The notes: generated by a model not told the origin, from the letters alone. A stretch of 64,000 nucleotides of DNA from Sulfolobales archaeon HS-7 (GCA_019704295.1 AP024596.1:977369-1041368); one strand, 5' to 3'. Shown: positions 1-8,535, counted from the first letter of the stretch. Translations and numbers: made by a program.

Positions 1-1
1 T

Positions 2-412
2 GAGGGTTTATCATACGATGAGGTACTGAGAATGGCGGTAGAGTTAGGTTTAGCTGAACCTGAACCCTCCTTAGATATCTCGGGTATAGATGCGGCCGCT
101 AAACTTGCTATCCTCTCTAACTTTATTTTAAGGAAAAAAATAACAATAAATGATATTCATGTAGAGGGCGTACCCAAGAATCCCCGTGGTAAGATGAAGT
201 TAATAGCATATGCTGACAGAGATACCGCCTATGTAAAGCCCGAGGAAATAGAATCGCATGACATATTTTTTAATGTAAATGATAGTATGAATGCTCTTAC
301 ATTGAAAGGAGATATTCAGGATATAACGATTATTGGAGTCGGTGGAGGGCCTAGAAGCGCTGCTTTGGGAATGTTATCTGATCTAACATTAATTACACGG
401 TATAGAACCTAA
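2..412 (+). CDS. homoserine dehydrogenase, C-terminal fragment
   Basis: This is the 3' end of a gene whose start lies before the window; the frame is already open at base 2. The roughly 137 visible residues match the C-terminal part of homoserine dehydrogenase, which reduces aspartate semialdehyde to homoserine in threonine and methionine synthesis. The signature is a stretch reading AEPEPSLDISGIDAAAKLAI, followed by a glycine-rich end (GVGGGPRSAALGMLSDL) typical of the substrate-binding domain. No ACT regulatory domain follows, so the enzyme is the short archaeal form. It is followed by transposon-derived non-coding DNA. Confidence 0.85.
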   Translation, partial: EGLSYDEVLRMAVELGLAEPEPSLDISGIDAAAKLAILSNFILRKKITINDIHVEGVPKNPRGKMKLIAYADRDTAYVKPEEIESHDIFFNVNDSMNALTLKGDIQDITIIGVGGGPRSAALGMLSDLTLITRYRT

Positions 413-473
413 AGTGAAATGTCCTGCCCTACCGATAAAGCTCTCTATTCCCATATTTTAAAAGTAGAATTTT

Positions 474-535
474 ATGGGACAGTGCGCAATGTGTAATTAA
501 TATGAATATCTGAATGAACTAAAAGTTATAAAACA
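474..535 (-). repeat. MITE right-end fragment
   Basis: The reverse complement of this stretch matches the right terminal region of the MITE family described at 9808-10185 and 14046-14424. Shared features are an AGTGCGCAATGTGTAATTAA terminus and the inner motif AAAAGTTATAAAAC. Only about 60 bp survive, next to a truncated copy in the other orientation. Confidence 0.6.
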
Positions 536-589
536 TGTCTCTGTAGATAAGCTACGAGTACTACTTTTTATATTAGTGAGGAATTCGCT

Positions 590-905
590 CCTTCGTCACA
601 CTATCTAATGTACAAAATCTTATGTTATTTATTTTAAAAACTAGATTTTGAGGATGTAGGAATAACCCACCTTATGTTACTCAATTATGAGATAGTACAG
701 GGGAATTAGGAGAGATTAAACTCCTTTGCTGGCTTCCTAAGCTTAAGAAATATCTAGCTTTACTCTCTACAAACTTCGAACTTGTTACGCTGAAAACCTC
801 TCTTTACCCAAGATTCTAGAAAAATACGTGATTACTTGTCACTATACTAAATAAACTTACTTTATATTATCCCCCTCCTCGTAATTAAGCGAATTTAATT
901 CTGGA
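590..905 (+). repeat. MITE copy A, right end truncated
   Basis: This matches the 9808-10185 copy from the left terminus (CGTCACACTATCTAATG) through the inner motifs TTTTAAAAACTAGATTTTG, GATGTAGGAATAACCC and GCGAATTTAATTCT. The last 60 bp or so, including the right inverted repeat, are missing. It is non-coding. With the 474-535 fragment it fills the gap between the homoserine dehydrogenase gene and the HxlR-family gene. Confidence 0.7.
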
Positions 906-925
906 ATGTAAATCACATTAGCCTA

Positions 926-1246
926 CTATTTTAGATACTTAATCCCCCATTTTTGTATCTCTTCAAACGCTCCCTTCAGCTCTTTACCTTTCTCCGTAAG
1001 CTCGTACCTTACCTTAAATGGTCTGTCTGAGATTATTATCCTTTTTATAACGTCATATCTCTCCAGTTCTTTCAGTGTAGAAGACAAAGTCTTAGAACTT
1101 AGTTTCGTCAATCTCTCCAGTTCATTAAATCCTTTTCCTCCATCTAATAAGTACCTTAAAACAAGTAACTTACGTTCACTACCTATTATTCTAATGGTCT
1201 CGACAATTGGGCAAAATGTTTCCTCAACTTTCTTCAAGGTAACCAA
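926..1246 (-). CDS. HxlR-family winged-helix transcriptional regulator
   Basis: The 106-residue protein is one MarR/HxlR-type winged-helix domain. It shows the family pattern: a single Cys near the N-terminus (CPIVETIRIIGSERKLLVLR, Cys12), a recognition-helix region (LSSKTLSSTLKELERYDVI), the wing (RPFKVRYELTEKGKEL) and the closing WGIKYL. In bacterial relatives such as HypR and QorR the equivalent Cys senses redox or aldehyde stress; whether that holds here is inference. It diverges from the iron-sulfur gene at 1302, and a single palindromic TATA element lies between the two genes, so it may regulate itself and that neighbour. Confidence 0.88.
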   Translation of the reverse strand: MVTLKKVEETFCPIVETIRIIGSERKLLVLRYLLDGGKGFNELERLTKLSSKTLSSTLKELERYDVIKRIIISDRPFKVRYELTEKGKELKGAFEEIQKWGIKYLK

Positions 1247-1267
1247 ATTTAGTTATATTCACGTAGT

Positions 1268-1277
1268 GTATATATAC
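1268..1277. promoter_or_regulatory. palindromic TATA box shared by divergent genes
   Basis: The sequence GTATATATAC is a perfect 10-bp palindrome. Its centre is about 26 nt before the start of the HxlR-family gene on one side and about 29 nt before the CDGSH gene on the other. This is the archaeal TATA spacing for leaderless mRNAs in both directions. No second TATA-like element lies in the 55-bp gap. Confidence 0.6.
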
Positions 1278-1301
1278 TTTACTTTCCACACTTACTTTGC
1301 A

Positions 1302-1508
1302 ATGGTTAGGTTAGTAAGACACGACCGGAATAAACCATATGAAATAAAGGCAGATAACGGACAAGTTTTTTACGTATGTGCATGTGGGCTATCTAAACAT
1401 AAACCATTCTGTGATGGCTCCCACAAAAGAACTCTAGATGAGGAAGAGGGAAATGTATATATATACGACGATGAGGGAAAAATAAAGTTAAATAACTTTT
1501 ATCCGTAA
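1302..1508 (+). CDS. CDGSH iron-sulfur domain protein
   Basis: This is a small 68-residue protein with the complete CDGSH cluster motif CACGLSKHKPFCDGSH. Cys26, Cys28, Cys37 and His41 are the 3Cys:1His ligands of a 2Fe-2S cluster. Family members are redox or cluster-transfer proteins, often linked to iron or redox homeostasis. I chose the start at the ATG 25-30 nt after the TATA palindrome; an upstream in-frame start would overlap the divergent regulator gene. The acidic tail after the motif (DEEEGN) is not part of the core fold. The divergent HxlR-family regulator suggests redox control, which is inference. Confidence 0.85.
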   Translation: MVRLVRHDRNKPYEIKADNGQVFYVCACGLSKHKPFCDGSHKRTLDEEEGNVYIYDDEGKIKLNNFYP

Positions 1509-1529
1509 AACTCTTTTTTACTAGGAGAC

Positions 1530-1672
1530 AGCCGAAGGTCCTTGATCTCTGGTAATCCGCATTAAGTATTATCCCCTTAATTGAGCTTGCGTGTTATGGC
1601 TATATTCCAAGAATTTAATTTTTAAAGTAAATAACATTTATTGCGCATTGTATACTGTTACATGAAAAACTA
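1530..1672 (-). repeat. MITE left-end fragment
   Basis: This resembles the end of the MITE at 16459-16830: a shared TATTATCCC...TTGAGCTT block, then AATTTAATTTTTAAAGTAAA and a terminus like GCGCATTGTATAC. It lies just after the CDGSH gene. No gene is visible in the stretch up to the tRNA. Confidence 0.5.
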
Positions 1673-1689
1673 ACAAGTTTACGCACTTT

Positions 1690-1850
1690 TTCTAGAGACA
1701 AAGGTTGATCCTTACCCACTTAACGGAAATTTTGTAAATTTTTACTCTCATCCACTAGATTTTTCTCATATTTTCGAAACTCTCTCATTTTAGTAAAAAA
1801 ATTGGCGTGAAAGCACCTATTAAGGGAACAGTTCACGTCTCCATTTGGAA
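1690..1850. repeat. second repeat family, copy 1
   Basis: About 140 bp here match 6960-7100 with moderate divergence. Shared landmarks are GATTTTTCTCATATTTT (GATTTTTCCATATTTT in the other copy), CATTTTAGTAAAA and a CGTGAAAGCA / ACGAAAGCA block. It is non-coding and distinct from the MITE ends. The rest of 1850-2100 shows no gene. Confidence 0.5.
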
Positions 1851-2101
1851 TCCCGTTTATTTAAAGTATTGTAGCAAATTTTATTGAATATTATCGCAAT
1901 GCGTACGGAGATATTTACGCTTAAAAGTTTACTTCATTTCATTTATTTTTCTCGTAAACTACAATTTGCAACTGACGCCTTAATCACTCGGTTAGGGAGT
2001 CAGATTCTTCTATAGAATGGAAAGCTCGCAAGCCGTATTACAATAGAGACCTTAACCTTATAGTAAAACCGATTTTTTCCACAGCACAATCTAGATAGGA
2101 A

Positions 2102-2110
2102 AAAATATAA
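2102..2110 (+). promoter_or_regulatory. TATA-like box before tRNA-Ser
   Basis: An A/T-rich element (AAAATATAA) lies about 30-38 nt before the first base of the mature tRNA, a usual place for an archaeal tRNA promoter with a short 5' leader. Confidence 0.4.
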
Positions 2111-2140
2111 TGAGACGAGATAGAATATTATCTAATTGCT

Positions 2141-2224
2141 GCCGGGGTGCCCGAGCGGTCCAAGGGGCCGGCCTTGAGAGCCGGTAGGGACAACCCTGCG
2201 CGGGTTCGAATCCCGCCCCCGGCG
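2141..2224 (+). tRNA. tRNA-Ser (UGA)
   Basis: This is an 84-nt class II tRNA. The acceptor stem pairs GCCGGGG (2141-2147) with CCCCGGC (2217-2223), and the discriminator is G2224, as expected for serine. The anticodon arm has stem CCGGC/GCCGG and loop CTTGAGA, giving anticodon TGA at 2175-2177. A long variable arm follows, then the T-arm motif GGGTTCGAATCCC. No intron is present and CCA is not encoded. Confidence 0.97.
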
Positions 2225-2276
2225 TTTCCACCTTTCTAGTAAATTTTTACATTAAACTTCGAGTTCAGAAAGTCGA

Positions 2277-3351
2277 GTTGAGGAGCCCCACAGGCTTTGC
2301 CTCTACCACTCCTGGGGGAACTGCGAATTCGTGAGAGTCAAACAATTGCTACGTCACTCTTATAACTGTAATACCGTTCTTTCTTGTACTTATTAATTAC
2401 CTATAGCACCTAGAGTAATTTCTTCACAACCTCGTGGGTATTGCCCATTTGTTATATCGACCTAAGGGCGTTATAGCCTCTTGAATAGTGTTTTATCCCC
2501 TCGTTATACCTGGGCTTAATATTGTTTATCCCTTCACTTACTTGTTTGTTACCTTCTTGCAATACTTGGTTTTCCCCTAGTTTTGCGTAAATTCCTTCCT
2601 AGGAGTTCGCAAGTTAGTCTCGCAGATAGGAAATTGAGGGGATTACTCCAAGGCGCTACATGCTTCGCCTCTAACATAGCTATGGGAACAGCGAGTCCAG
2701 AACGTTGCCTACATCAACATCGCAATGGATCGCTATCTTCATCCATAGTATTACGTTTTCTCCCCGTGCAAGGTATTTTATAACTGAATGGCAAGTAAAA
2801 CTTGTCCTTTTTGTTCACGGGTTTTCCGAGTTCTAGTTCTCTAACCCTTTTCGAGAACCAGGTACGGCACCTGGAAAAGGTAATCTACTCCGTGATGTTT
2901 AACAGTTACCCTCACCCTTTCTCGCTCAACTTTTCTCAACGTCGATTTCACCTCTTACGTACACTATGTTAAGTACCGGTTTCCTAGATGAAGCTTATCC
3001 TCCTCTCGATCCTCCTCTTCCACCACTTTAGTATCGATAACGCGACGCATACAGCGCTGTCAGCGTAGTGGAAAGTAAACTCGTTTAACTTCTTCAGTTC
3101 ATCCCTCAACCCCTTATACACTTCCTTTATCCTTGGTAACGTTTTCTTGACCCTTGTAAAGACCTTCCCCTTTTTAACTTCCTTCCCCTCGACTTTACTC
3201 CTTTCCACAACCAGTCTAACGCGTTCCGTAGTAATCTCTTGTTCTCTAATAACACCTCGCTTTCCTCCTTCTTTTCGTTATTCACGGAGTAAGTTAGGTA
3301 AACGTACTCCCCTTCAGGTGTGAAAGTCTTAAGCCTTAAGCTCTTCTGCAT
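2277..3351 (-). pseudogene. decayed tnpB (RuvC-like nuclease of an IS607-type element)
   Basis: Two overlapping frames near 3351-2984 carry the N-terminus of a large Sulfolobales TnpB. Landmarks are EGEYVYLTYSVNNEKKEE, LLENKRLLRNALDWLW and LPRIKEVYKGLRDELKKLNE, joined by a frameshift near 3200. Downstream the frame is broken repeatedly; traces of the middle region appear near 2800-2980. Two tail-like stretches near 2620-2710 and 2281-2335 translate in reverse as AVPxxxxEAKxV peptides, the same C-terminal tail as the relic at 43770-43930. No intact RuvC motif is left. It lies directly downstream of a serine recombinase relic on the same strand, as in IS607 elements. Confidence 0.7.
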
Positions 3352-3399
3352 ATTTCTTTACCTTTTCATACTATGACTTATACTATATAGCTCACTGAA

Positions 3400-3860
3400 T
3401 GACACTAGGATCGAGATGAGGTCTTAGATTAGCTCTTATTCTTGCGTCTTGTCATCTTTGTTTACCACAACTATTTCTCGGTTATGTGCTTTGCATATTT
3501 CTTCTACTATTTCCAGACCGAACCTTATTAGTCCCTCTGGACGCGCTATAACAATTTTTGATACTTCGTTTTTAGTATCATCCTGAACAGTTTGAGTAGT
3601 CCTTTTCACGTTCAATCCCTAACTCACATACGTTATCGCTTGGTCGTAACCATTAATCTGTTCCTCAGAGTGTTTTACTTGTTTTATCAATTCGTCCTCT
3701 TGCGTGTTGAGACGTAACGTATTACACTACTTTCCTCTTCCTAACAATATCCATCAAACTCTCCAACTTTTCCTTTCCGAACCTCCACTTTTCCCAACTA
3801 CCGTTAGTTTAATGTAGCCCTTCTTTACTTATTCCCTAAGCGTGGCATACGAGTTCCCTA
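3400..3860 (-). pseudogene. decayed IS607-family serine recombinase (tnpA)
   Basis: Read in reverse, this stretch gives the diagnostic catalytic-domain segments of an IS607 resolvase: VIARPEGLIRFGLEIVEEIC, then HNREIVVVNKDD and a DLISILVSFSE end. Upstream lies a poorly preserved region resembling the N-terminal resolvase part (LNTQEDELIKQVKHSEEQ). In-frame stops and frameshifts interrupt it. With the tnpB relic at 2277-3351 it forms a dead IS607 element of about 1.6 kb next to tRNA-Ser. 3860-4065 holds nothing recognisable. Confidence 0.7.
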
Positions 3861-4065
3861 GACACTGTTATATTTACTCAGACCTCAAGGGAAAATCTCT
3901 CATTAGGCAGTGTATAACACACCTAACTCTGTAGAACACTAGAAATCATAGCTTCGGAAGATGTTATTGTATATGAGATAATCACTTGCTTTTTAAGGTC
4001 TGACCAAGTATAACTCCTTTAGGTCTTAGAATCGTATAAGATTATACGATCAAGTAATGTAAACT

Positions 4066-4557
4066 TTACGGTCTATCGGAAACTGTCAGTAACGGCTTTT
4101 TCCTGACGTGACCTCCGCATACTTTACATCTTTTAATGGGTTCGCTAAACCTTTTTTTACAGCTATTACACACATATTCAAACCTTCTTGCATCTTTTAT
4201 TCCAAACATCCTCACCGGATTAAATCTTATTTTAAAAATCTTGAGAATGTTCTGTAGTGAATAATCATCAGTAAACACTAACGAGTTATTAAAATCTAGA
4301 GCGAGCGCAGCAATAGAAATATCTGCATCTGACAGGCTGAATTCCCCTATTCTTTTACACGTATCTTGGATTTTTGCTACTCCCTCTTTGCTGGGAGTTA
4401 ATATTACTATTTTATTAGCGCTCAGACCTAGTTCTAAATTTGTCGAAGATCTGATGTCTTTAATCTCCTCAATAACTAGTTGCGTGGTAAATACTAGGCT
4501 GAAAAAGTTTTCCAGCCCCGCTATAAATGCGCCTGTGTCAAATATTACTTCGTCCAC
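4066..4557 (-). CDS. nob1: Nob1-like rRNA-processing endonuclease (PIN domain plus zinc ribbon)
   Basis: The 163-residue protein has an N-terminal PIN nuclease domain with acidic residues in the expected order: Asp7 (DTGAF), Glu30/31, Asp77/79 (SDADISIAAL) and Asp97/98 (TDDYS). A C-terminal zinc ribbon has Cys130, 133, 144 and 147 (CNSCKKRF...CKVCGG). This is the Nob1 architecture; Nob1 cleaves the 3' end of pre-16S rRNA during small-subunit maturation. The start is a GTG overlapping the end of the NAD kinase gene by 13 bp on the same strand, so translation is probably coupled. A generic VapC toxin is unlikely because of the zinc ribbon and the absence of an antitoxin. Confidence 0.9.
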   Translation of the reverse strand: MDEVIFDTGAFIAGLENFFSLVFTTQLVIEEIKDIRSSTNLELGLSANKIVILTPSKEGVAKIQDTCKRIGEFSLSDADISIAALALDFNNSLVFTDDYSLQNILKIFKIRFNPVRMFGIKDARRFEYVCNSCKKRFSEPIKRCKVCGGHVRKKPLLTVSDRP

Positions 4558-5270
4558 GTTAACTTTCTCCTCTCATTATAAAACCTAAGGATTTTAGCCC
4601 TTTTATTACTTCTGTTTATTAATATTTCAGTATCTTCATCTACAGTCCCAATAATGTTACCGTCAACGAAAGTTCTGGCTTGCCCCGTATGAAATATTGG
4701 CTTAACTCTTGCCACAATAGGATAGTTATTTACAACATAAGATCTTACTGGAGCCAGGATCGGATTCAGTAAAGTTATTACGGTAGCATCAACGCCCCTT
4801 CCTAAATAAGGACCTAACGCCGATAAGGACCATCCAGTACTGCCTTGCTGAGTCGATATGACCACACCGTCTCCCTCAAATTCCACTTCTATCTCGCCCG
4901 AACTTATGTTAATAGTTATGGTTTTTCCGTTATTCGCCATAATCGCAAAGTCATTAAAAAAGTCATATCCATTCACATTCAGCATAGAATAGTCTTCTAT
5001 CAAGTATTCAGAATTTTTAAGCCTGTCTAGACAATCTTCAACTTTATCGGGCTCCACGTCAGCTAAAAAGGATCTCCTCCCTGCCTTGAAAGCCACTATA
5101 GGCTTTCCAAATCTTACTGCTCTTAAAAGCGTTCCGTCTCCTCCTATCGAGAAGACGACTTCGGGTTCATTCTGATCCTCGATAAATCCCCTTTTTTTGG
5201 CTTCAGTTCTTATTTTAGCCACAAGTTCAGATACGGATGAAGAGGGCTTATTCACTATGGCAAACTTCAT
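4545..5270 (-). CDS. NAD kinase
   Basis: The 241-residue protein phosphorylates NAD(H) to NADP(H). It has the GGDG motif (residues 43-46, FSIGGDGTLLRA) and the second conserved region in the form NDFAIMANNG. A glycine/serine block follows (GDGVVISTQQGSTGWSLSALGP), corresponding to the family's TPTGSTAY segment. The length fits archaeal members. A TATA-like element (GATAAAACC in reverse, near 5298) lies about 28 nt before the ATG, so it is probably the leaderless first gene of an operon with nob1. Confidence 0.92.
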   Translation of the reverse strand: MKFAIVNKPSSSVSELVAKIRTEAKKRGFIEDQNEPEVVFSIGGDGTLLRAVRFGKPIVAFKAGRRSFLADVEPDKVEDCLDRLKNSEYLIEDYSMLNVNGYDFFNDFAIMANNGKTITINISSGEIEVEFEGDGVVISTQQGSTGWSLSALGPYLGRGVDATVITLLNPILAPVRSYVVNNYPIVARVKPIFHTGQARTFVDGNIIGTVDEDTEILINRSNKRAKILRFYNERRKLTWTK

Positions 5271-5598
5271 TACGATCTACCTCTTATGGGATTAAGGTTT
5301 TATCATTATTGGGACTTGCTGTAAGGATGAGACAGAACATTATACCTCTTTAGACTCTAATCGTCAATACGTCTTCCTTTAAGTACTCTAGCTTTAACGC
5401 TATTTAAGGAATCTCTAACTGGAAAACGCAAGTCATGTTATTTAGAATAAATTTATTTCAACTAATAAGATAATTCGATCTGTTGGGAACATAGCGAAAA
5501 AATCCTAAAAAATACGTTATTTTAAAGACATATCATGAAAAGATTAAATATGAGTTGATATGTTTCGTAAGAGTTAGTAAAATGAAAGGTGATAGAAA
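5271..5598. other. intergenic region, no gene seen
   Basis: About 330 bp separate NAD kinase from the methyltransferase. It contains the reverse-strand promoter of the NAD kinase gene and a GGTGA at 5588-5592 before the methyltransferase. I see no other gene, repeat or RNA. Confidence 0.5.
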
Positions 5599-5628
5599 AT
5601 TAACTGCGAAAAAAACAAGGTTTATGCA

Positions 5629-6447
5629 ATGGACTGTTTAGAAGGTATGCGTAAGTGTCTTGAAGATAAGTCTGTGGATGTCGTCGTAACTTCTCCCCCT
5701 TATAATATAGGTATTAAATATAACAAATATAATGATACAATTCCTAGGAATCATTACCTAAATTGGATTGAAGATGTAGGGTTAGAGATTAGGCGTGTTT
5801 TAAAGGATGAAGGTTCTTTCTTCCTTAATATGGGTCACAAGCCATCAGATCCGTGGGTTCCATGGGAAGTGGCGTTTAGACTAAAGAAGTATTTTGTATT
5901 GCAAAACGTGATTATTTGGGTTAAAAGTATTGCAATACAAAAAAACGATACAGGGAATTATCCCAGTATTAGCGGAGACATTGCAGTAGGTCACTTTAAA
6001 CCAATCAATGGTAAGCGATTCCTAAATAGTAATTATGAATATATCTTTCATTTTACAAAAAGTGGAAAAGTAGAGCTTGACAGATTGGGGATCGGTGTCC
6101 CTTACCAGGATAAAACAAACATTGGACGATGGAATTCCGCAACTAAAGATTTAAGGTGTAGAGGAGATACGTGGTTTATTCCATATGAAACAATCCGAAG
6201 TAGGGAAAAAGAGAGGCCGCACCCTTCTACTTTTCCCCCTAAACTCCCAGAAATGTGTATACGACTTCACGGTTTGAATAAAGTGAACCTTGTCTTGGAT
6301 CCCTTTATCGGAATAGGGAATACAGCACTTGCGTGTATTAGACTTGGATTAGATTGGATTGGTTTTGAAATAGATGAGTATTATGCGGATATTACAGAAA
6401 AAAGAGTTAAGGAGTACTTGTTACGGTCTGTTGAAAATGATCGATAA
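5629..6447 (+). CDS. DNA methyltransferase, beta class (N4-cytosine or N6-adenine)
   Basis: The 272-residue AdoMet-dependent methyltransferase has motif IV TSPPY (residues 21-25) before motif I ([13 protein letters not shown], near residue 225), the circular order of beta-class enzymes. The C-terminal IGFEID is the acidic AdoMet-binding strand. No restriction nuclease lies nearby, so it is an orphan. The visible ATG gives MDCLEGM, but relatives usually carry about ten more residues of the type NKIYNMDCLEGM. In-frame codons NCEKNKVYA do precede this ATG back to a stop at 5593. Either a non-AUG start (ATT at 5599, 6 nt after GGTGA) or a frameshift in a seven-A run (5609-5615) downstream of an ATG at 5582 would supply them. 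Confidence 0.9.
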   Translation: MDCLEGMRKCLEDKSVDVVVTSPPYNIGIKYNKYNDTIPRNHYLNWIEDVGLEIRRVLKDEGSFFLNMGHKPSDPWVPWEVAFRLKKYFVLQNVIIWVKSIAIQKNDTGNYPSISGDIAVGHFKPINGKRFLNSNYEYIFHFTKSGKVELDRLGIGVPYQDKTNIGRWNSATKDLRCRGDTWFIPYETIRSREKERPHPSTFPPKLPEMCIRLHGLNKVNLVLDPFIGIGNTALACIRLGLDWIGFEIDEYYADITEKRVKEYLLRSVENDR

Positions 6448-6559
6448 AGTATATATGTTTGTTTTTATTTATAATAATAATTAGTTTTACTATAAATGAT
6501 ACAGTTTCAAGTAGAGGTGTAGATTTTCCGTCTTACGCGAAAATTATACACTTTCTTCG

Positions 6560-6860
6560 ACTCTAGATAGCATGTAATGTGTAATACTATTTAGTTAATT
6601 TATTAACTAAATTTTTATAGTAAGAGTAAGCAATACGTAGCTCAGTTAGAGAGGTAACATTCTTGATCAGGATCACGAGAGATTAAACTCCTTTATCAAC
6701 CTCTTATGTTTATAATATCTTGTGGTACCCTTGGTAAACAATGATCACAATGGACTAAAAAGGTCTTACTTAGCCTTGATTCTCGAAAAATACGTGATTA
6801 CTCACTAATACTTAATAACTGACTTTATATAATTTCTCATTTTATAATTAAATCTATTTC
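6560..6860 (+). repeat. divergent MITE/IS-end copy C
   Basis: The left part (TTTATTAACTAAATTTTTAT) matches the left end of the IS-like element at 8536. The block GAGATTAAACTCCTTT, then CTTGATTCTCGAAAAATACG and TGATTACTC, matches the MITE interior at 720-850 and 9650. The right terminus has decayed into A/T-rich sequence. It is non-coding. Confidence 0.5.
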
Positions 6861-6954
6861 ATTCTTAATATATCTATTCTATAATTTATTATTTTATTTA
6901 GCTATTTATCTTTATTATATACTAATGTATTATTACTTAATTAATCTCCTAAAA

Positions 6955-7215
6955 TAGAAGTCAATGTTTCCCTACTTTAATCGAAATTTGGTTAATTTCT
7001 AACTCTCTTGAGCGAGATTTTTCCATATTTTAGAAATTGTCCCATTTTTAGTAAAATTGATTAAGCACGAAAGCAAGGGAGTTTAATCTCTTGTAATTTT
7101 CTTACATTACTGTTTTAATTATATGTAATAAGATGAATTATTCCTATATACCAAAGTTTAGTTAATAAAGTAAATAACATTTACTCTACATTAACACCGC
7201 CACTGTTTCCTAAAT
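6955..7215. repeat. second repeat family, copy 2, joined to a MITE end
   Basis: 6960-7100 matches 1695-1850. Beyond it, 7140-7215 (AGTTTAGTTAATAAAGTAAA, then ATAACATTTAC) is an inverted left-end MITE-like sequence. No coding potential is seen between the methyltransferase and the M56 peptidase gene. Confidence 0.45.
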
Positions 7216-7351
7216 TGTCCTATCTTTAAAAATAACGTAATACCATCAATTACATCTACAGCAAGGGGCTTAAAGCAATCCTACTCATGTGCTGATAACT
7301 GTAATAGCTTTTATAGAGGTTAACCTTCCTTATATTTGTAGAATATTTGGC

Positions 7352-8107
7352 CTACTTATGTCCGCGATTTTCAGAACCAAACATGCTAACTATCTTATTT
7401 AAGGCGTTTCTCATATTCTCTATACCACTTAGTTTAGTTGCGAACTCATCGGCCTCACTTTCCATTGTTAGATTTACCTCTTTGAATATTGCATACGAGA
7501 ATGGGTTTACTGAATAAAGGGGGAGGAATATATACAGCATCATTTTCTTCCTGGTATGATGAAGTCTTATATGGGCATATTCGTGAAGTATGACTGCCCT
7601 TACTTCCTCTTTTTCCATTGACTCCAGTAAACCTACCGAGAGAATAATAATTGCTCTCCCTAGTAACGAAAACGAGTAGGCCAACGGCTTTCCACTATTT
7701 ATTACTCTTATACTTACTTTGTCGAGATCTTGATTAATCACGTCCTTAACATAAGCCGAAGTTGAAGGGTCTCTAATCATAACATTAAGTAGGGTAACTC
7801 TAAATATTATCAACCTTGTTATGAGAGATATCCCAACAACTACCGCTAGTATAAAGGCTGGATCGTGCAAATATACTCGCCTTATAAAAATCTGTGCCCA
7901 AAGGTATTCGTTTATTTTTCTCCCTATTATGTTGAGTATAAGGAAAATAGGTTTAAACTCCTCGGTTAGGAGAGGTAACGAGGATACTATAAACGAAAAA
8001 ATTGTGAAAATATGCCTCTTAATAAAATAAAAACCTAAAAAAATCGAGACTACATATGCAATGATAAATTGGGGTGGGAATATGTGTAGGAAAAAACTAG
8101 GGTGCAA
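7352..8107 (-). CDS. membrane zinc metallopeptidase, BlaR1/M56 (M48-like)
   Basis: The 251-residue integral membrane protein has at least three hydrophobic segments (residues about 13-42, 84-108, 190-207). It carries the zinc-binding motif HEYAH at 175-179 and a downstream acidic zinc ligand region, ESEAD (216-220). This is the gluzincin arrangement of BlaR1/MecR1-type peptidases. The extracellular penicillin-binding sensor domain of BlaR1 is absent; the protein ends soon after the catalytic core. Its start overlaps the BlaI-like repressor gene by 11 bp, so the two are co-translated. By analogy the peptidase would inactivate the repressor after a signal; this is inference. Confidence 0.85.
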   Translation of the reverse strand: MHPSFFLHIFPPQFIIAYVVSIFLGFYFIKRHIFTIFSFIVSSLPLLTEEFKPIFLILNIIGRKINEYLWAQIFIRRVYLHDPAFILAVVVGISLITRLIIFRVTLLNVMIRDPSTSAYVKDVINQDLDKVSIRVINSGKPLAYSFSLLGRAIIILSVGLLESMEKEEVRAVILHEYAHIRLHHTRKKMMLYIFLPLYSVNPFSYAIFKEVNLTMESEADEFATKLSGIENMRNALNKIVSMFGSENRGHK

Positions 8108-8456
8108 TTTTTTCTAACCTCCTTCTCAATTCCTCAATATCCTTACTACCTAAGATAGAAGCGATCAATGGATCTTCTAATTTTTCAATAACCCCCTGGA
8201 CAGCCTTTCTTAGTAACTCTTTAGCAAATTCTTCCTTACTGATTCTGGGATAATACACGTATCTCAATCCACCGTCCTTAGTCAGGTACCTCCCTACTAA
8301 GCCCTTGTGATAAAGTCTATCAAGTATCGTTGACACAGTTGTGGGAGCTATATCCCTCTCTTTCTTCAACTCATCATAAACGTCCTTAACGTATACCTTG
8401 TTTTTTTGCCAAACTACATCCATTATCTTTTTCTCTAAATCCCCTAGTTCACTCAT
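8097..8456 (-). CDS. BlaI/MecI/CopY-family transcriptional repressor
   Basis: The 119-residue winged-helix repressor matches the Penicillinase_R family. It opens with LGDLEKKIMDVVWQKNKVYV, followed by the recognition helix region APTTVSTILDRLYHKGLVGR, a wing (LRYVYYPRIS) and a C-terminal dimerisation helix pair. It is the first gene of a two-gene operon with the M56 peptidase. No beta-lactamase or copper ATPase follows, so the regulated target in the window is unknown, possibly only its own operon. Confidence 0.9.
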   Translation of the reverse strand: MSELGDLEKKIMDVVWQKNKVYVKDVYDELKKERDIAPTTVSTILDRLYHKGLVGRYLTKDGGLRYVYYPRISKEEFAKELLRKAVQGVIEKLEDPLIASILGSKDIEELRRRLEKIAP

Positions 8457-8535
8457 GTTTTGATGTACTCCAGTCTCTTTCCACAGTATTATATCTTACC
8501 TTTGAGAATATACTAAGTTCGATTTGATCGTTTCA

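Noticed and set aside
2583..2783. 66-codon plus-strand frame
   Set aside because: It is antisense to the tnpB tail relic, whose reverse reading repeats at two other places.
4066..4557. VapC toxin
   Set aside because: The C-terminal four-Cys zinc ribbon and absence of an antitoxin gene point to Nob1.
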